The notes below the pieces were generated by a model that saw only the letters and a list, made by a program, of their open reading frames with translations, was not told the DNA's origin and did not search any database. A DNA stretch of 64,000 bases, taken from Candidatus Gastranaerophilales bacterium. GTDB lineage: Bacteria > Cyanobacteriota > Vampirovibrionia > Gastranaerophilales > Gastranaerophilaceae. How positions within the stretch are numbered: the stretch's first letter is position 1; the number at the start of each line of letters is the position of its first letter. This document shows, piece after piece, positions 8,626 through 15,826 of the stretch. The stretch is from positions 124,001 to 188,000 of the forward strand of contig CALUVW010000001.1 in assembly GCA_944324315.1 (NCBI GenBank), read 5' to 3'. Position numbers and translations under genes: made by a program.

Positions 8626-9660
8626 ATGAAAATTTCTACTCTCTGTAAATATATAGACCAACCGATGATACTAAATAAACTTGATCAAAAAATGCCGGCA
8701 CTTCTTATCGGAATCGGAGGTGCTTACGGAATTATTGATTCGTTAAATCATACAAAAAAAGAGCAAAAATATGGCAGAAAAAAATTTATTCAAAATGCAA
8801 TTGTAATTTCAAGTACAATAACTGCCTCACTTATCGGTACAAGAGGTTTAAAAATCAGAGGGAAAAAAATTTTTAGCGGATTAATGGAAAGAGTCCATTT
8901 TTCAGAACTGCAGAAAATTCAAACAAAGGCTGTTAATCGGTTTCTTTCCGATACTAAAATAACGGACAAAAGGCTTTTAAACGCATTAGAGACAGTAAAA
9001 CTCAAAGAACTTTCTCCAAAACAAATTGAATTATTAAAAGACAAACTTCCTACATCTCCGGCGAAACAAAAGCTTTTCAGTGTGATATTGCCTGAAAAGC
9101 CTAACTTAAATTCAAAGGAGATTTTTTCTGAGATTAAACGGTTATCTCTTTTAGGGTTAATACCTGTAACAGGCGGGGTAACAGGCGGCATTATTGCCGA
9201 TAAAATTACACATACAAACAATAGAAAAGGAACGGCCGATAAGGTCAAAGAGGGTTTGTACCAGTATCTTGCAAATATCTTCCTATGTAACGTAGGTGCC
9301 GGTACTGCCCTTTTTCTTTCAGAAAAATTGGAAAAAGCAGGGAAAATTGCACCATTAACCCCTATGAAAAAACTTGCAGTTATTCTTACGGGAATAACCG
9401 CAACAGGAATTATCGGCGGCAGCTATATTGCCAATTATGTAAGTAAAAAATGTATAAATCCTTTGTTTGGAGAAAGAAAAAACGGACATGGAATTTATGA
9501 CGAAAGAAAACCTGAAGCTCTGGATATTGCACTTCATGCTGATGACATTGCAACAGCAGGAATTTTATCCGGATTTAAGTGGATTGAACCTGCACTTCCA
9601 TTAATGTACTTTATATCGGGTTATCGTGCCGGTATAGGTTATAGAAACAATAAAAACTAG
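8626..9660 (+). CDS. Lineage-specific multi-pass membrane protein
   Basis: 344 residues, not recognised. Gly/Ala-rich hydrophobic stretches near residues 25-37, 58-75, 175-195, 220-236, 250-275 and 315-335 suggest a membrane protein. The middle (100-165) is a polar helical region rich in Lys, Leu and Glu. Both ends contain glycine-zipper-like spacing (GIGGAYG, GGVTGGIIA, GIIGGSYIA). AAAAAGGA sits 6 nt before the ATG. The style resembles the 84-residue protein at 35191. It has its own promoter with a dyad over the start and ends at a bidirectional terminator. Confidence 0.6.
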   Translation: MKISTLCKYIDQPMILNKLDQKMPALLIGIGGAYGIIDSLNHTKKEQKYGRKKFIQNAIVISSTITASLIGTRGLKIRGKKIFSGLMERVHFSELQKIQTKAVNRFLSDTKITDKRLLNALETVKLKELSPKQIELLKDKLPTSPAKQKLFSVILPEKPNLNSKEIFSEIKRLSLLGLIPVTGGVTGGIIADKITHTNNRKGTADKVKEGLYQYLANIFLCNVGAGTALFLSEKLEKAGKIAPLTPMKKLAVILTGITATGIIGGSYIANYVSKKCINPLFGERKNGHGIYDERKPEALDIALHADDIATAGILSGFKWIEPALPLMYFISGYRAGIGYRNNKN

Positions 9661-9704
9661 ACAACATTTAATAAATTTTTCTACACACCTTCTTATACAA
9701 AAAC

Positions 9705-9727
9705 AGCCTCTGTGATATACAGAGGCT
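9705..9727. terminator. Bidirectional intrinsic terminator
   Basis: The stem AGCCTCTGT / ACAGAGGCT (9 bp, loop GATAT) lies between two convergent genes. It has an A-run upstream and a T-rich tail downstream. Confidence 0.7.
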
Positions 9728-9732
9728 TAATC

Positions 9733-10413
9733 TTAATTTCCGAATTTTATACTAAAAAACATAAACATAAATACTAAAAGAGAAATAAAAAAAGAAATTC
9801 CAACAAATATCCAGTAGAAAGATAACTTAAATTTATCAGGTTTTTGAGCTTTTAAAATATGCTGTTGCTTTGTTCTTTTTTTTACTTTTATGGTTGTGTC
9901 AGAAGGTTTAGTACGTTTTTGTTTTTCTGCTTTTTGTTTTGCCTCAGTATATTTTTCCGAGAGACTCTTATTCTTTTTAGCTGTGACAAGAAGTTCCGTA
10001 TCGTATTGTAGTTTTAAAATATCCTGACTTTTGCCTTTGTAGTAAACGCAGTAGCTTATTGCTGTTTCAAAGGCGCGTTTAAGGCATTCAAGTGCGGTTA
10101 TCCCGTCTTTTCTTACGGAAGAAGAATGAACAGCCGAGTTGCCGTGTTTTTTGAGGTAATATAAATCAGTAATAAATTCCTGTTCTTCGGCTCTGCCTGT
10201 TGAACAGTCTTTAAGAGTCGCAAGCATATCATCAAACGTATTTTCTGTTGTGCGGTTTGTACCTAACACCTTTTTACAGACATGTTCGCCAAATCTTCTG
10301 GTCTGGGTCATGCATTGTTCAAAATACTCATCTCTATATAGTCTTTCGGCATCCGATATTATTTCAAATAAATTCTTATCAACTTTTTTCAGAAAATCAA
10401 AATTTGTAGTCAT
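9733..10413 (-). CDS. DUF4145-like protein with C-terminal membrane anchor
   Basis: 226 residues. Residues 1-130 resemble the DUF4145/HsdR N-terminal-type helical domain: a DAERLYRDEYFEQCMTQTRR start, and LYYLKKHGNSAVHS followed by ALECLKRAFE, the characteristic G-N-x-A-x-H block. A basic linker (135-190, rich in Lys and Thr) leads to one C-terminal membrane helix (about 196-220), which makes it a tail-anchored cytoplasmic protein. DUF4145 domains usually occur in restriction or nucleic-acid enzymes; here the domain stands alone. It has no SD; TAATAT ends 6 nt before the ATG, which suggests a leaderless mRNA. Confidence 0.65.
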   Translation of the reverse strand: MTTNFDFLKKVDKNLFEIISDAERLYRDEYFEQCMTQTRRFGEHVCKKVLGTNRTTENTFDDMLATLKDCSTGRAEEQEFITDLYYLKKHGNSAVHSSSVRKDGITALECLKRAFETAISYCVYYKGKSQDILKLQYDTELLVTAKKNKSLSEKYTEAKQKAEKQKRTKPSDTTIKVKKRTKQQHILKAQKPDKFKLSFYWIFVGISFFISLLVFMFMFFSIKFGN

Positions 10414-10465
10414 AAGATAATATTATTCTATAAAGCTTTTTATAAATCAATTAAAAAGCGGATAC

Positions 10466-10569
10466 ATAAACAACACCATTTTATTTGTCATGCTGAATTT
10501 AGTTCAGCATCTCGTCTAGATTCTGAAACAAGTTCAGAATGACTTATCAAATAAAATGGTGTTGTTTAT
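10466..10569. repeat. Family A repeat element with private 22-bp perfect inverted arms
   Basis: The 22-bp arms at 10466-10487 and 10548-10569 are exact reverse complements (left arm begins ATAAACAACACCATT). The core holds GTCATGCTGAATTTAGTTCAGCATCTCG and the inverted TTCTGAAACAAGTTCAGAATGAC. The arm sequence is not shared with the other elements beyond ACCATTTT. Confidence 0.8.
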
Positions 10570-10576
10570 ATTATTT

Positions 10577-10668
10577 GTGTAAAGCGGTTACGCCCCTTTT
10601 AGTTCAGATTATAAAAATTATGTATAACCTAAGTATCGGGTGGAGCGGCTACGCTCCTTTTGAAATTC
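10577..10668 (-). repeat. Family B palindromic repeats at the 3' end of pgi
   Basis: On the minus strand GGAGCGTAGCCGCTCCACCC (10639-10658) resembles the unit of the 34206 array. A second related copy, GGGGCGTAACCGCTTTAC, follows at about 10581-10600. The first copy supplies the last codons and the stop codon of pgi. Confidence 0.6.
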
Positions 10669-11956
10669 TTCCCGGAACTACAACTCCGCCTTTTAAATTC
10701 TTTTTGTAGAATTCTACGTGCGGCTGCAGTACGCTGTCGAGAACTTCAGGGAATGATTTGTTTTCGCTGATTTTTTCAACAATTTCCTGATAAACTGTTG
10801 CAAATGCTCTCAATTGAGTTAATGCGCCTGCTGCTTCAGGAGTTAATCCCATGCCGAAAGTTTGTGCAGTTTCAAGGAAGAATGCGCCGGTTGATGTGTA
10901 AGATTTTGTCAAAGCTTCAATGTAGCTTTCGGCATTTTCTCTGCAAACTCCGTTGTCCTGAGGAACTGTCAGAGCGAATGCAAATTTGTTTGCAGGATTA
11001 AAGTGAGCTTCTGCAGAGTGATGCATTGCATCAGGAACTTTTGCAACCTGTTTCAGGGTATCTTTAACAGATTCGTTCTGCATTTGAGCGTGCCAGTAAA
11101 CTGTGTTTTCAAAGATTGAACCCATATACTGATGAACTGTTGTTAAAATGCCGTTCATTTTAGCGTGAGCCCAGAAAATACCTTCTTTCAAAGCGTCATT
11201 AATTTCTAAATCAGCTGTTAATGATTCTGTTGAAACTTCCTGAGCTGCATTTAACATTTTTACCATATCTTCTTTTTTCATGCCTGCGTAAGCAAGAGTG
11301 AATAAAGCATGGTCATCAAATGCTGAAAAACGTCCGCCGACATCATCGTGAATGTATAAGTCGCCGAGCCAGCCGTTTTCGTTTGATGTTCTTCTAAGTT
11401 CACTTTTTTCTACGTTTCCGTCAGTTACAGCGATAAAGTGTTTGTTAGCGCATTTTTCAGCTTCTTCTTGAGATTTTCCTTGAGCTTTGTAAGCATCAAT
11501 TAACATATCCAAAACTCTTAAAAATCCGTCTTTTGTTTCAAAAGTTGAGCCTGACTTTGATGCGATAAGGTAGTTTGATGAAGTTACGTCATTTCCTAAT
11601 CTGTACAAAAATCTTTCTAAACTTGCAGAATCAACGTCTGAATAAAATTCTACAACGTCATGGCACACGTTCAAACCGTTAATTGACAACATGTGTTCAA
11701 CAGTGTGTTTTGAACCGCCGATACCCATTACGCTGAGTTTTGATGCAGATGTTTGATTTTTTAGCTTTTGTGCAAGTTCGTAAATTTCATCAACTCTTTG
11801 AGCCTGTTTTTCAGGAAGATTAACCCAGTTTAAAAACTGACCCTGTTTGTTTGCCCGTGATGAAAATTCGTTTACGAATTCTGAAACCTTTGATGTATAA
11901 CCGCTAAAATCCATGCCTGTGAATTTTACGGTTACGCTTGAATTTTTTGTTAACAT
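10649..11956 (-). CDS. pgi: Glucose-6-phosphate isomerase (PGI/SIS family)
   Basis: 435 residues from the chosen start. The SIS domains carry MGIGGSKHTVEHM, the sugar-phosphate loop ASKSGSTFETKDGF, GGRFSAFDDHALF and a C-terminal helical region, as in phosphoglucose isomerase, which interconverts glucose-6-P and fructose-6-P in glycolysis. The reading frame is open for 47 more codons upstream, but those are translated from a family C repeat (PTSPHPSPYREG), and an SD AGAGGTT sits just before the ATG at 11956, so the shorter start is right. It is shorter than E. coli Pgi (about 550). The last three codons and stop lie inside a family B repeat. Confidence 0.85.
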   Translation of the reverse strand: MLTKNSSVTVKFTGMDFSGYTSKVSEFVNEFSSRANKQGQFLNWVNLPEKQAQRVDEIYELAQKLKNQTSASKLSVMGIGGSKHTVEHMLSINGLNVCHDVVEFYSDVDSASLERFLYRLGNDVTSSNYLIASKSGSTFETKDGFLRVLDMLIDAYKAQGKSQEEAEKCANKHFIAVTDGNVEKSELRRTSNENGWLGDLYIHDDVGGRFSAFDDHALFTLAYAGMKKEDMVKMLNAAQEVSTESLTADLEINDALKEGIFWAHAKMNGILTTVHQYMGSIFENTVYWHAQMQNESVKDTLKQVAKVPDAMHHSAEAHFNPANKFAFALTVPQDNGVCRENAESYIEALTKSYTSTGAFFLETAQTFGMGLTPEAAGALTQLRAFATVYQEIVEKISENKSFPEVLDSVLQPHVEFYKKNLKGGVVVPGRISKGA

Positions 11957-12040
11957 ATTAACCTCTTTCTCTTGTAAAATTTTACACTGATATTTTACTA
12001 TAAAAATATCAGGAATTAGATATAATAAATAAAATGTTTT

Positions 12041-12070
12041 CCCCTCCCTGTACGGGGAGGGGTGGGGTGA
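12041..12070. repeat. Family C hairpin repeat
   Basis: CCCCTCCC-TGTAC-GGGGAGGGG followed by TGGGGTG. It is related to the copies at 14779 and 15068 and lies between the divergent pgi and CoA-disulfide-reductase genes. When translated it gives the spurious SPHPSPYREG N-terminus. Confidence 0.7.
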
Positions 12071-12158
12071 TGTTGGAAGTTCAAATATATTTGACAATCA
12101 CTTAATCTTGGCATATCCTGGTATTTCAAGGAACAGAATAATTTAAGGAGTAGGATTT

Positions 12159-13787
12159 ATGAAAACAGTTATTGTAGGCGGCGGAGCATGCGGAGCGAGC
12201 TGTGCAGCACGTTTGAGAAGATTAGATGAAAAAGCGGAAATAATAATTCTTGAAGCAACCGATGAAATATCTATTGCAAACTGCGGGCTGCCTTATTACT
12301 GTTCAGGTGTTATAAGTTCACGTGACGATATGATTGTGGCAAAACCGCAGATTTTTTCAGGATTGCTGAATATAGATGTCCGGCTGAATTCTAAAGTTAC
12401 TTCAATCAATCCGGCTGAAAAAACAGTAACTGTAAATAATGATTATGAATTGAATTATGACAATCTTGTGCTTGCTCTTGGCGCAAACCCGGTCAAACCG
12501 CCTATTGAAGGGATTGATAATAAAAAAATATTTACTGTCCGCACACTGCTTGACGCCGACAGAATAAAAGGCCACATCAAATCAACCGGTGCAAAAAATG
12601 CCGTTGTAATAGGCGGAGGTTTTATCGGGGTTGAAATGGCAGAGAATTTCCTTGAAATGGGGCTGAATACAACTCTTGTTGAGGCCGCGCCGCAAATTCT
12701 CGCTCCTTTTGATAATGATATGGTTTGTTTTGCACAAAATGAGTTGAAAGATAAAGGATGTAAATTAATTCTAAACAACGGTGTAAAAATTTTCAAAGAA
12801 GATGCAATAGAACTTTCATCAGGCATCAAAATCCCTTATGATATAGCAATTTTAGGAATAGGCGTCAAACCTGAAACGCAAATAGCAAAAGAGGCAGGTA
12901 TTGAGCTTGGCTTGAGAGGAAGTGTAAAAGTTAATGAATATATGCAGACTTCAGTTCAAAATATCTGGGCAGGCGGCGACAGTGTTGAAGTTGTTGACTT
13001 TGTATCTTGTGAGCCTGCTGTAATCCCTCTTGCAGGCCCCGCAAACAGACAGGGCAGAATTATAGCCGATAACATCTGCGGTAAAAATCAGACATATAAA
13101 GCATCGCAAGGGACATGCGTTGTTAAAGTTTTTGACAAAACTCTTGCCGCAGTCGGCGAAAATGAAAAACAGCTTAAAGCGTCGGGTGTAAATTATCTGA
13201 AAAATATTGTAATGTGCAACTCCCATGCCGGTTACTACCCGAATGCAAAATTTATGACAATCAAGCTTTTGTTCACTGAAGAAGGAAAAATTCTGGGTGC
13301 TCAGGCAGCAGGCTATGAAGGGGTTGAAAAACGCATTGACGTGATTTCCACTGTTATGAGGCTCAATGGAAAAGTTCAGGATTTAATAGATTTGGAACTA
13401 TGCTACGCTCCGCCTTATTCAAGCGCAAAAGACCCTGTAAATCTCTTAGGAATGTCATCCCAAAATATTCTAGACGGACTTTTCAAACCTGCATTTTATG
13501 AAGATTTAAAAGATGCAGTAATAATTGATGTGCGCCCCGCACCCGACTATGAAATTTCTAATATAGAAGGTGCATTATCAATGCCCGGAGGGGAAATAAG
13601 AAACCGTCTGGATGAAATTCCAAAAAATAAAAAAGTAGTTCTCCATTGCAGACGAGGATACACAAGTTACGTTGCTGCCAGAATTTTAAACGGATACGGA
13701 TATAGCGATGTCTACTCTTTCTGCGGAGGAAAACTCCTCTATGATGAAATTAGTAAGGACAAACAATTAAGTCTTATAAATATTTAA
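12159..13787 (+). CDS. CoA-disulfide reductase-type flavoprotein with C-terminal rhodanese domain
   Basis: 542 residues. The N-terminal FAD-binding GGGACGASCAARLRR and the NADH-binding AVVIGGGFIGVEMAE are typical pyridine-nucleotide-disulfide oxidoreductase folds. The single redox Cys42 in SIANCGLPYY is the CoA-disulfide reductase/NADH oxidase signature. The dimerisation domain spans about 320-440 and a rhodanese domain about 460-540, with an active-site loop CRRGYT (Cys497). This CoADR-rhodanese fusion is known as a CoA-disulfide, CoA-persulfide or polysulfide reductase, linking redox balance to sulfane sulfur. The SD AAGGAG precedes the ATG. Confidence 0.9.
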   Translation: MKTVIVGGGACGASCAARLRRLDEKAEIIILEATDEISIANCGLPYYCSGVISSRDDMIVAKPQIFSGLLNIDVRLNSKVTSINPAEKTVTVNNDYELNYDNLVLALGANPVKPPIEGIDNKKIFTVRTLLDADRIKGHIKSTGAKNAVVIGGGFIGVEMAENFLEMGLNTTLVEAAPQILAPFDNDMVCFAQNELKDKGCKLILNNGVKIFKEDAIELSSGIKIPYDIAILGIGVKPETQIAKEAGIELGLRGSVKVNEYMQTSVQNIWAGGDSVEVVDFVSCEPAVIPLAGPANRQGRIIADNICGKNQTYKASQGTCVVKVFDKTLAAVGENEKQLKASGVNYLKNIVMCNSHAGYYPNAKFMTIKLLFTEEGKILGAQAAGYEGVEKRIDVISTVMRLNGKVQDLIDLELCYAPPYSSAKDPVNLLGMSSQNILDGLFKPAFYEDLKDAVIIDVRPAPDYEISNIEGALSMPGGEIRNRLDEIPKNKKVVLHCRRGYTSYVAARILNGYGYSDVYSFCGGKLLYDEISKDKQLSLINI

Positions 13788-13829
13788 CAGAAATGAGCAC
13801 TTAAAACTCTTTTTATTACTCTTGAAATA

Positions 13830-13838
13830 TGTTATAAT
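13830..13838 (+). promoter_or_regulatory. Extended -10 promoter
   Basis: TGTTATAAT has a perfect hexamer with the upstream TGn extension. It lies 16 nt before the ATG at 13855, leaving only a short SD-bearing leader. Confidence 0.55.
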
Positions 13839-13854
13839 ATATACAGGGTGAAAA

Positions 13855-14769
13855 ATGATTGACTACGATAGTTTGTTTGAAAAAATTCCGCGCGTAAAAA
13901 AAATTCTCGATGACGGGAAAAATAGTATTCTTTACCATTACACAAAGCCCGAAAAACTCTTGAGTATTCTAGAATCAGGTACAATAAGATTTTCCAATGC
14001 GCTCTATCTTAATGACAAAGAAGAAGTAACCTATTCTTACAAACTTATCTGCACTCTTGCTGACGAAATGCCTGATTTAAACCAGTCGCTTTTGAAAAAA
14101 ATTAAAGAACATTTTTACACAAAATATACAAATATTATTAACGGTTCCAACGATTTCGGCTATAAATACGAGTATTATACAATCTCTTTTTCCACAGAAG
14201 CCGACAACCTCACCCTCTGGAATAATTACGCTAAAGGCCAGAAATATACAGGTTACAACATTGGTTTTTGTAAAAAAGACTTGCTTGCGGATATGGCAAA
14301 AATCGGGTTTGATTCAGTTTATGGCAATATAATCTACGATAGAACAAAACAGATTACGATTTTAAAACTTATTTTTGAAAAATGGAACAGGCAGTATGAA
14401 AAATTGCTTAAAAGCTCTAAAAAAGATATATCTGAAAAGCGCGTGGATACAGTTTTAGAACTTATTGATATTTTGAGTATTATAAGCTTATTCTTTAAAA
14501 ACCCGCATTTTAAAGACGAAAAAGAATACAGAATAATTTTTATAAACAATTTCGGTGCGAATTTTGCAAAACAGACGAAAATCTGCGAGAAAAACGGGCT
14601 TTTTGTTCCGTATATTGAATATAAATTTCTTAAAAAGACTGTTAATTCAATAAATATCGGTCCGACGTTTGATGAGAGTATTTTTTACACAAGCACATGC
14701 AGAATGTTAGCCAATTTCGGCTACGAGAAAAAAACAGTCAACCGCTCAAAAATCCCTTTGAGGTATTAA
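13855..14769 (+). CDS. DUF2971 family protein
   Basis: 304 residues. It has the DUF2971 landmarks in order: LYHYTKPEKLLSILESG, IRFSNALYLNDKEE, then SFSTEADNLTLWNNYAKG and a GYNIGF strand, and near the end EKEYRIIF. The conserved His-Tyr-Thr, NDxxE and WxxYA elements look like an enzyme active site of the ADP-ribosyltransferase-like sort, but no activity has been shown that I know of. AGGGTG lies 5 nt before the ATG, and a strong extended -10 precedes it. It is a single gene followed by a repeat-rich region. Confidence 0.8.
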   Translation: MIDYDSLFEKIPRVKKILDDGKNSILYHYTKPEKLLSILESGTIRFSNALYLNDKEEVTYSYKLICTLADEMPDLNQSLLKKIKEHFYTKYTNIINGSNDFGYKYEYYTISFSTEADNLTLWNNYAKGQKYTGYNIGFCKKDLLADMAKIGFDSVYGNIIYDRTKQITILKLIFEKWNRQYEKLLKSSKKDISEKRVDTVLELIDILSIISLFFKNPHFKDEKEYRIIFINNFGANFAKQTKICEKNGLFVPYIEYKFLKKTVNSINIGPTFDESIFYTSTCRMLANFGYEKKTVNRSKIPLRY

Positions 14770-15104
14770 AATATTATTCCCTCCCTGATTAGGGAGGGTT
14801 AGGGTGGGTAACTGTCGGAGGAACAGAGGTTCGGAGGGCAGGCTAGTTACGTCATTCTGAACTTGTTTGACAAAGCGAACCAAAATTTTTGTCATGCTGA
14901 ATTTATTTCAGGATCTTAAAAATTTTGAGTGAGCCTGTCCTTACGAAGTGCAGAATCTTTTAACTACTTTAATATTTTTTACGAGATGCTGAAATAAATT
15001 CAGCATGACAGAATAAATGATAACAGCGTTGCCTCTATGCATCTTTGCTTCTTTGCATCTAATTAATACCCATCCTCTTATCCTTCCCTAATAGGGGAAG
15101 GAAG
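14770..15104. repeat. 335-bp repeat-filled intergenic region
   Basis: It contains a family C hairpin CCCTCCCT-GATT-AGGGAGGG (14779-14798), a GTCATTCTGAACTTG fragment near 14855, and a family A inverted pair: TGTCATGCTGAATTTATTTC (14890-14909) and its exact complement (14991-15010), 22 bp in all with the CAG/CTG ends. A second family C-like copy in reverse, CCTTCCCTAATAGGGGAAGG, lies at 15082-15101. No gene was seen. Confidence 0.75.
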
Positions 15105-15446
15105 TTATAACTGCATTTCAATCCACTGCATAATAATATTTACTACATATTCCTGCTGTGTTGGGGTAAGTTCGACGCCTTTTTGAATTTTATGCCACTT
15201 AAAAAGACAGCCCCTGCAGCAGGTGGCGGTTGCATGTTGTGCGATAAAGACTGGATGACCCTTCATCGGGGTTTGTTTTCCGTCGTTTGGAATAACAGCC
15301 GGCGCAAGCCGTTTTGATATAAAATCACAGGCATGGCGTCTTATTGTATTAAGTCCTTTTTCGTTTATGTAGTCAATATCTTTTTGTTTAAGTTTGAATT
15401 TGCTTCTAAATTCGGATTTAGCGAGTTTTCGAAAAATATCGTCCAT
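15105..15446 (-). CDS. DUF4186 family protein
   Basis: 113 residues from the ATG at 15446 (MDDIFRKLAKSEFRSKF). The family landmarks are KLKQKDIDYINEKGLNTIRRHA, RLAPAVIPNDGKQTPMKGHP and FIAQHATATCCRGCLFKWH, with a CCRGC cysteine cluster and conserved His that suggest metal binding. The function is unknown. The frame is open upstream to 15593, but that extension is AT-rich with no family similarity, and AAAAGG lies before the chosen ATG. The 3' end abuts a family C repeat. Confidence 0.8.
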   Translation of the reverse strand: MDDIFRKLAKSEFRSKFKLKQKDIDYINEKGLNTIRRHACDFISKRLAPAVIPNDGKQTPMKGHPVFIAQHATATCCRGCLFKWHKIQKGVELTPTQQEYVVNIIMQWIEMQL

Positions 15447-15826
15447 ATAAATATGCCTTTTTGTAAAAAAATGTAACACATTTTCGAAAAATTTTAAAGT
15501 TTTTAAATAAATATGCCGATAAACCATGTGGTAAATAATCAAAGTAAGGAGTGTGTGCCAACAGGTAATTATTCCATACCTGGTTATTACCAAAATAATT
15601 ACAATATGTTAACAAGCTATATATTTTATATATAATTTGTTAAGTAATATTAAGCAGTGTAAACCTTCTATATGTGTGTAAAATCAAGGTTTTAGCAAAA
15701 AATATTGTATGAATTATGAAAATTCAGGCAATTTTCGGTTAAAAAATGTTTTTACATGGACATAGAGAAGTATAAAAGAAATTTGTCATGCCGCAATAGC
15801 ATGGCTGATTGAGAAAGGACTAAATT
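15447..15826. other. 380-bp AT-rich intergenic region with dyads
   Basis: It lies between divergent genes. Visible dyads: GTAATTATT (15565-15573) with AATAATTAC (15594-15602), the central TGGT-TATT-ACCA (15581-15592), TTAACAA (15609-15615) with TTGTTAA (15637-15643), and a small CATGC...GCATG hairpin near 15788-15804 in the leader of the 922-residue gene. I see no RNA gene. Confidence 0.4.

Noticed and set aside
11957..12097. N-terminal extension of pgi (47 codons)
   Set aside because: It translates a family C repeat (PTSPHPSPYREG) and AT-rich sequence, and a good SD precedes the ATG at 11956.
15447..15593. N-terminal extension of the DUF4186 protein
   Set aside because: AT-rich, no family similarity, and an SD-like AAAAGG lies before the ATG at 15446.
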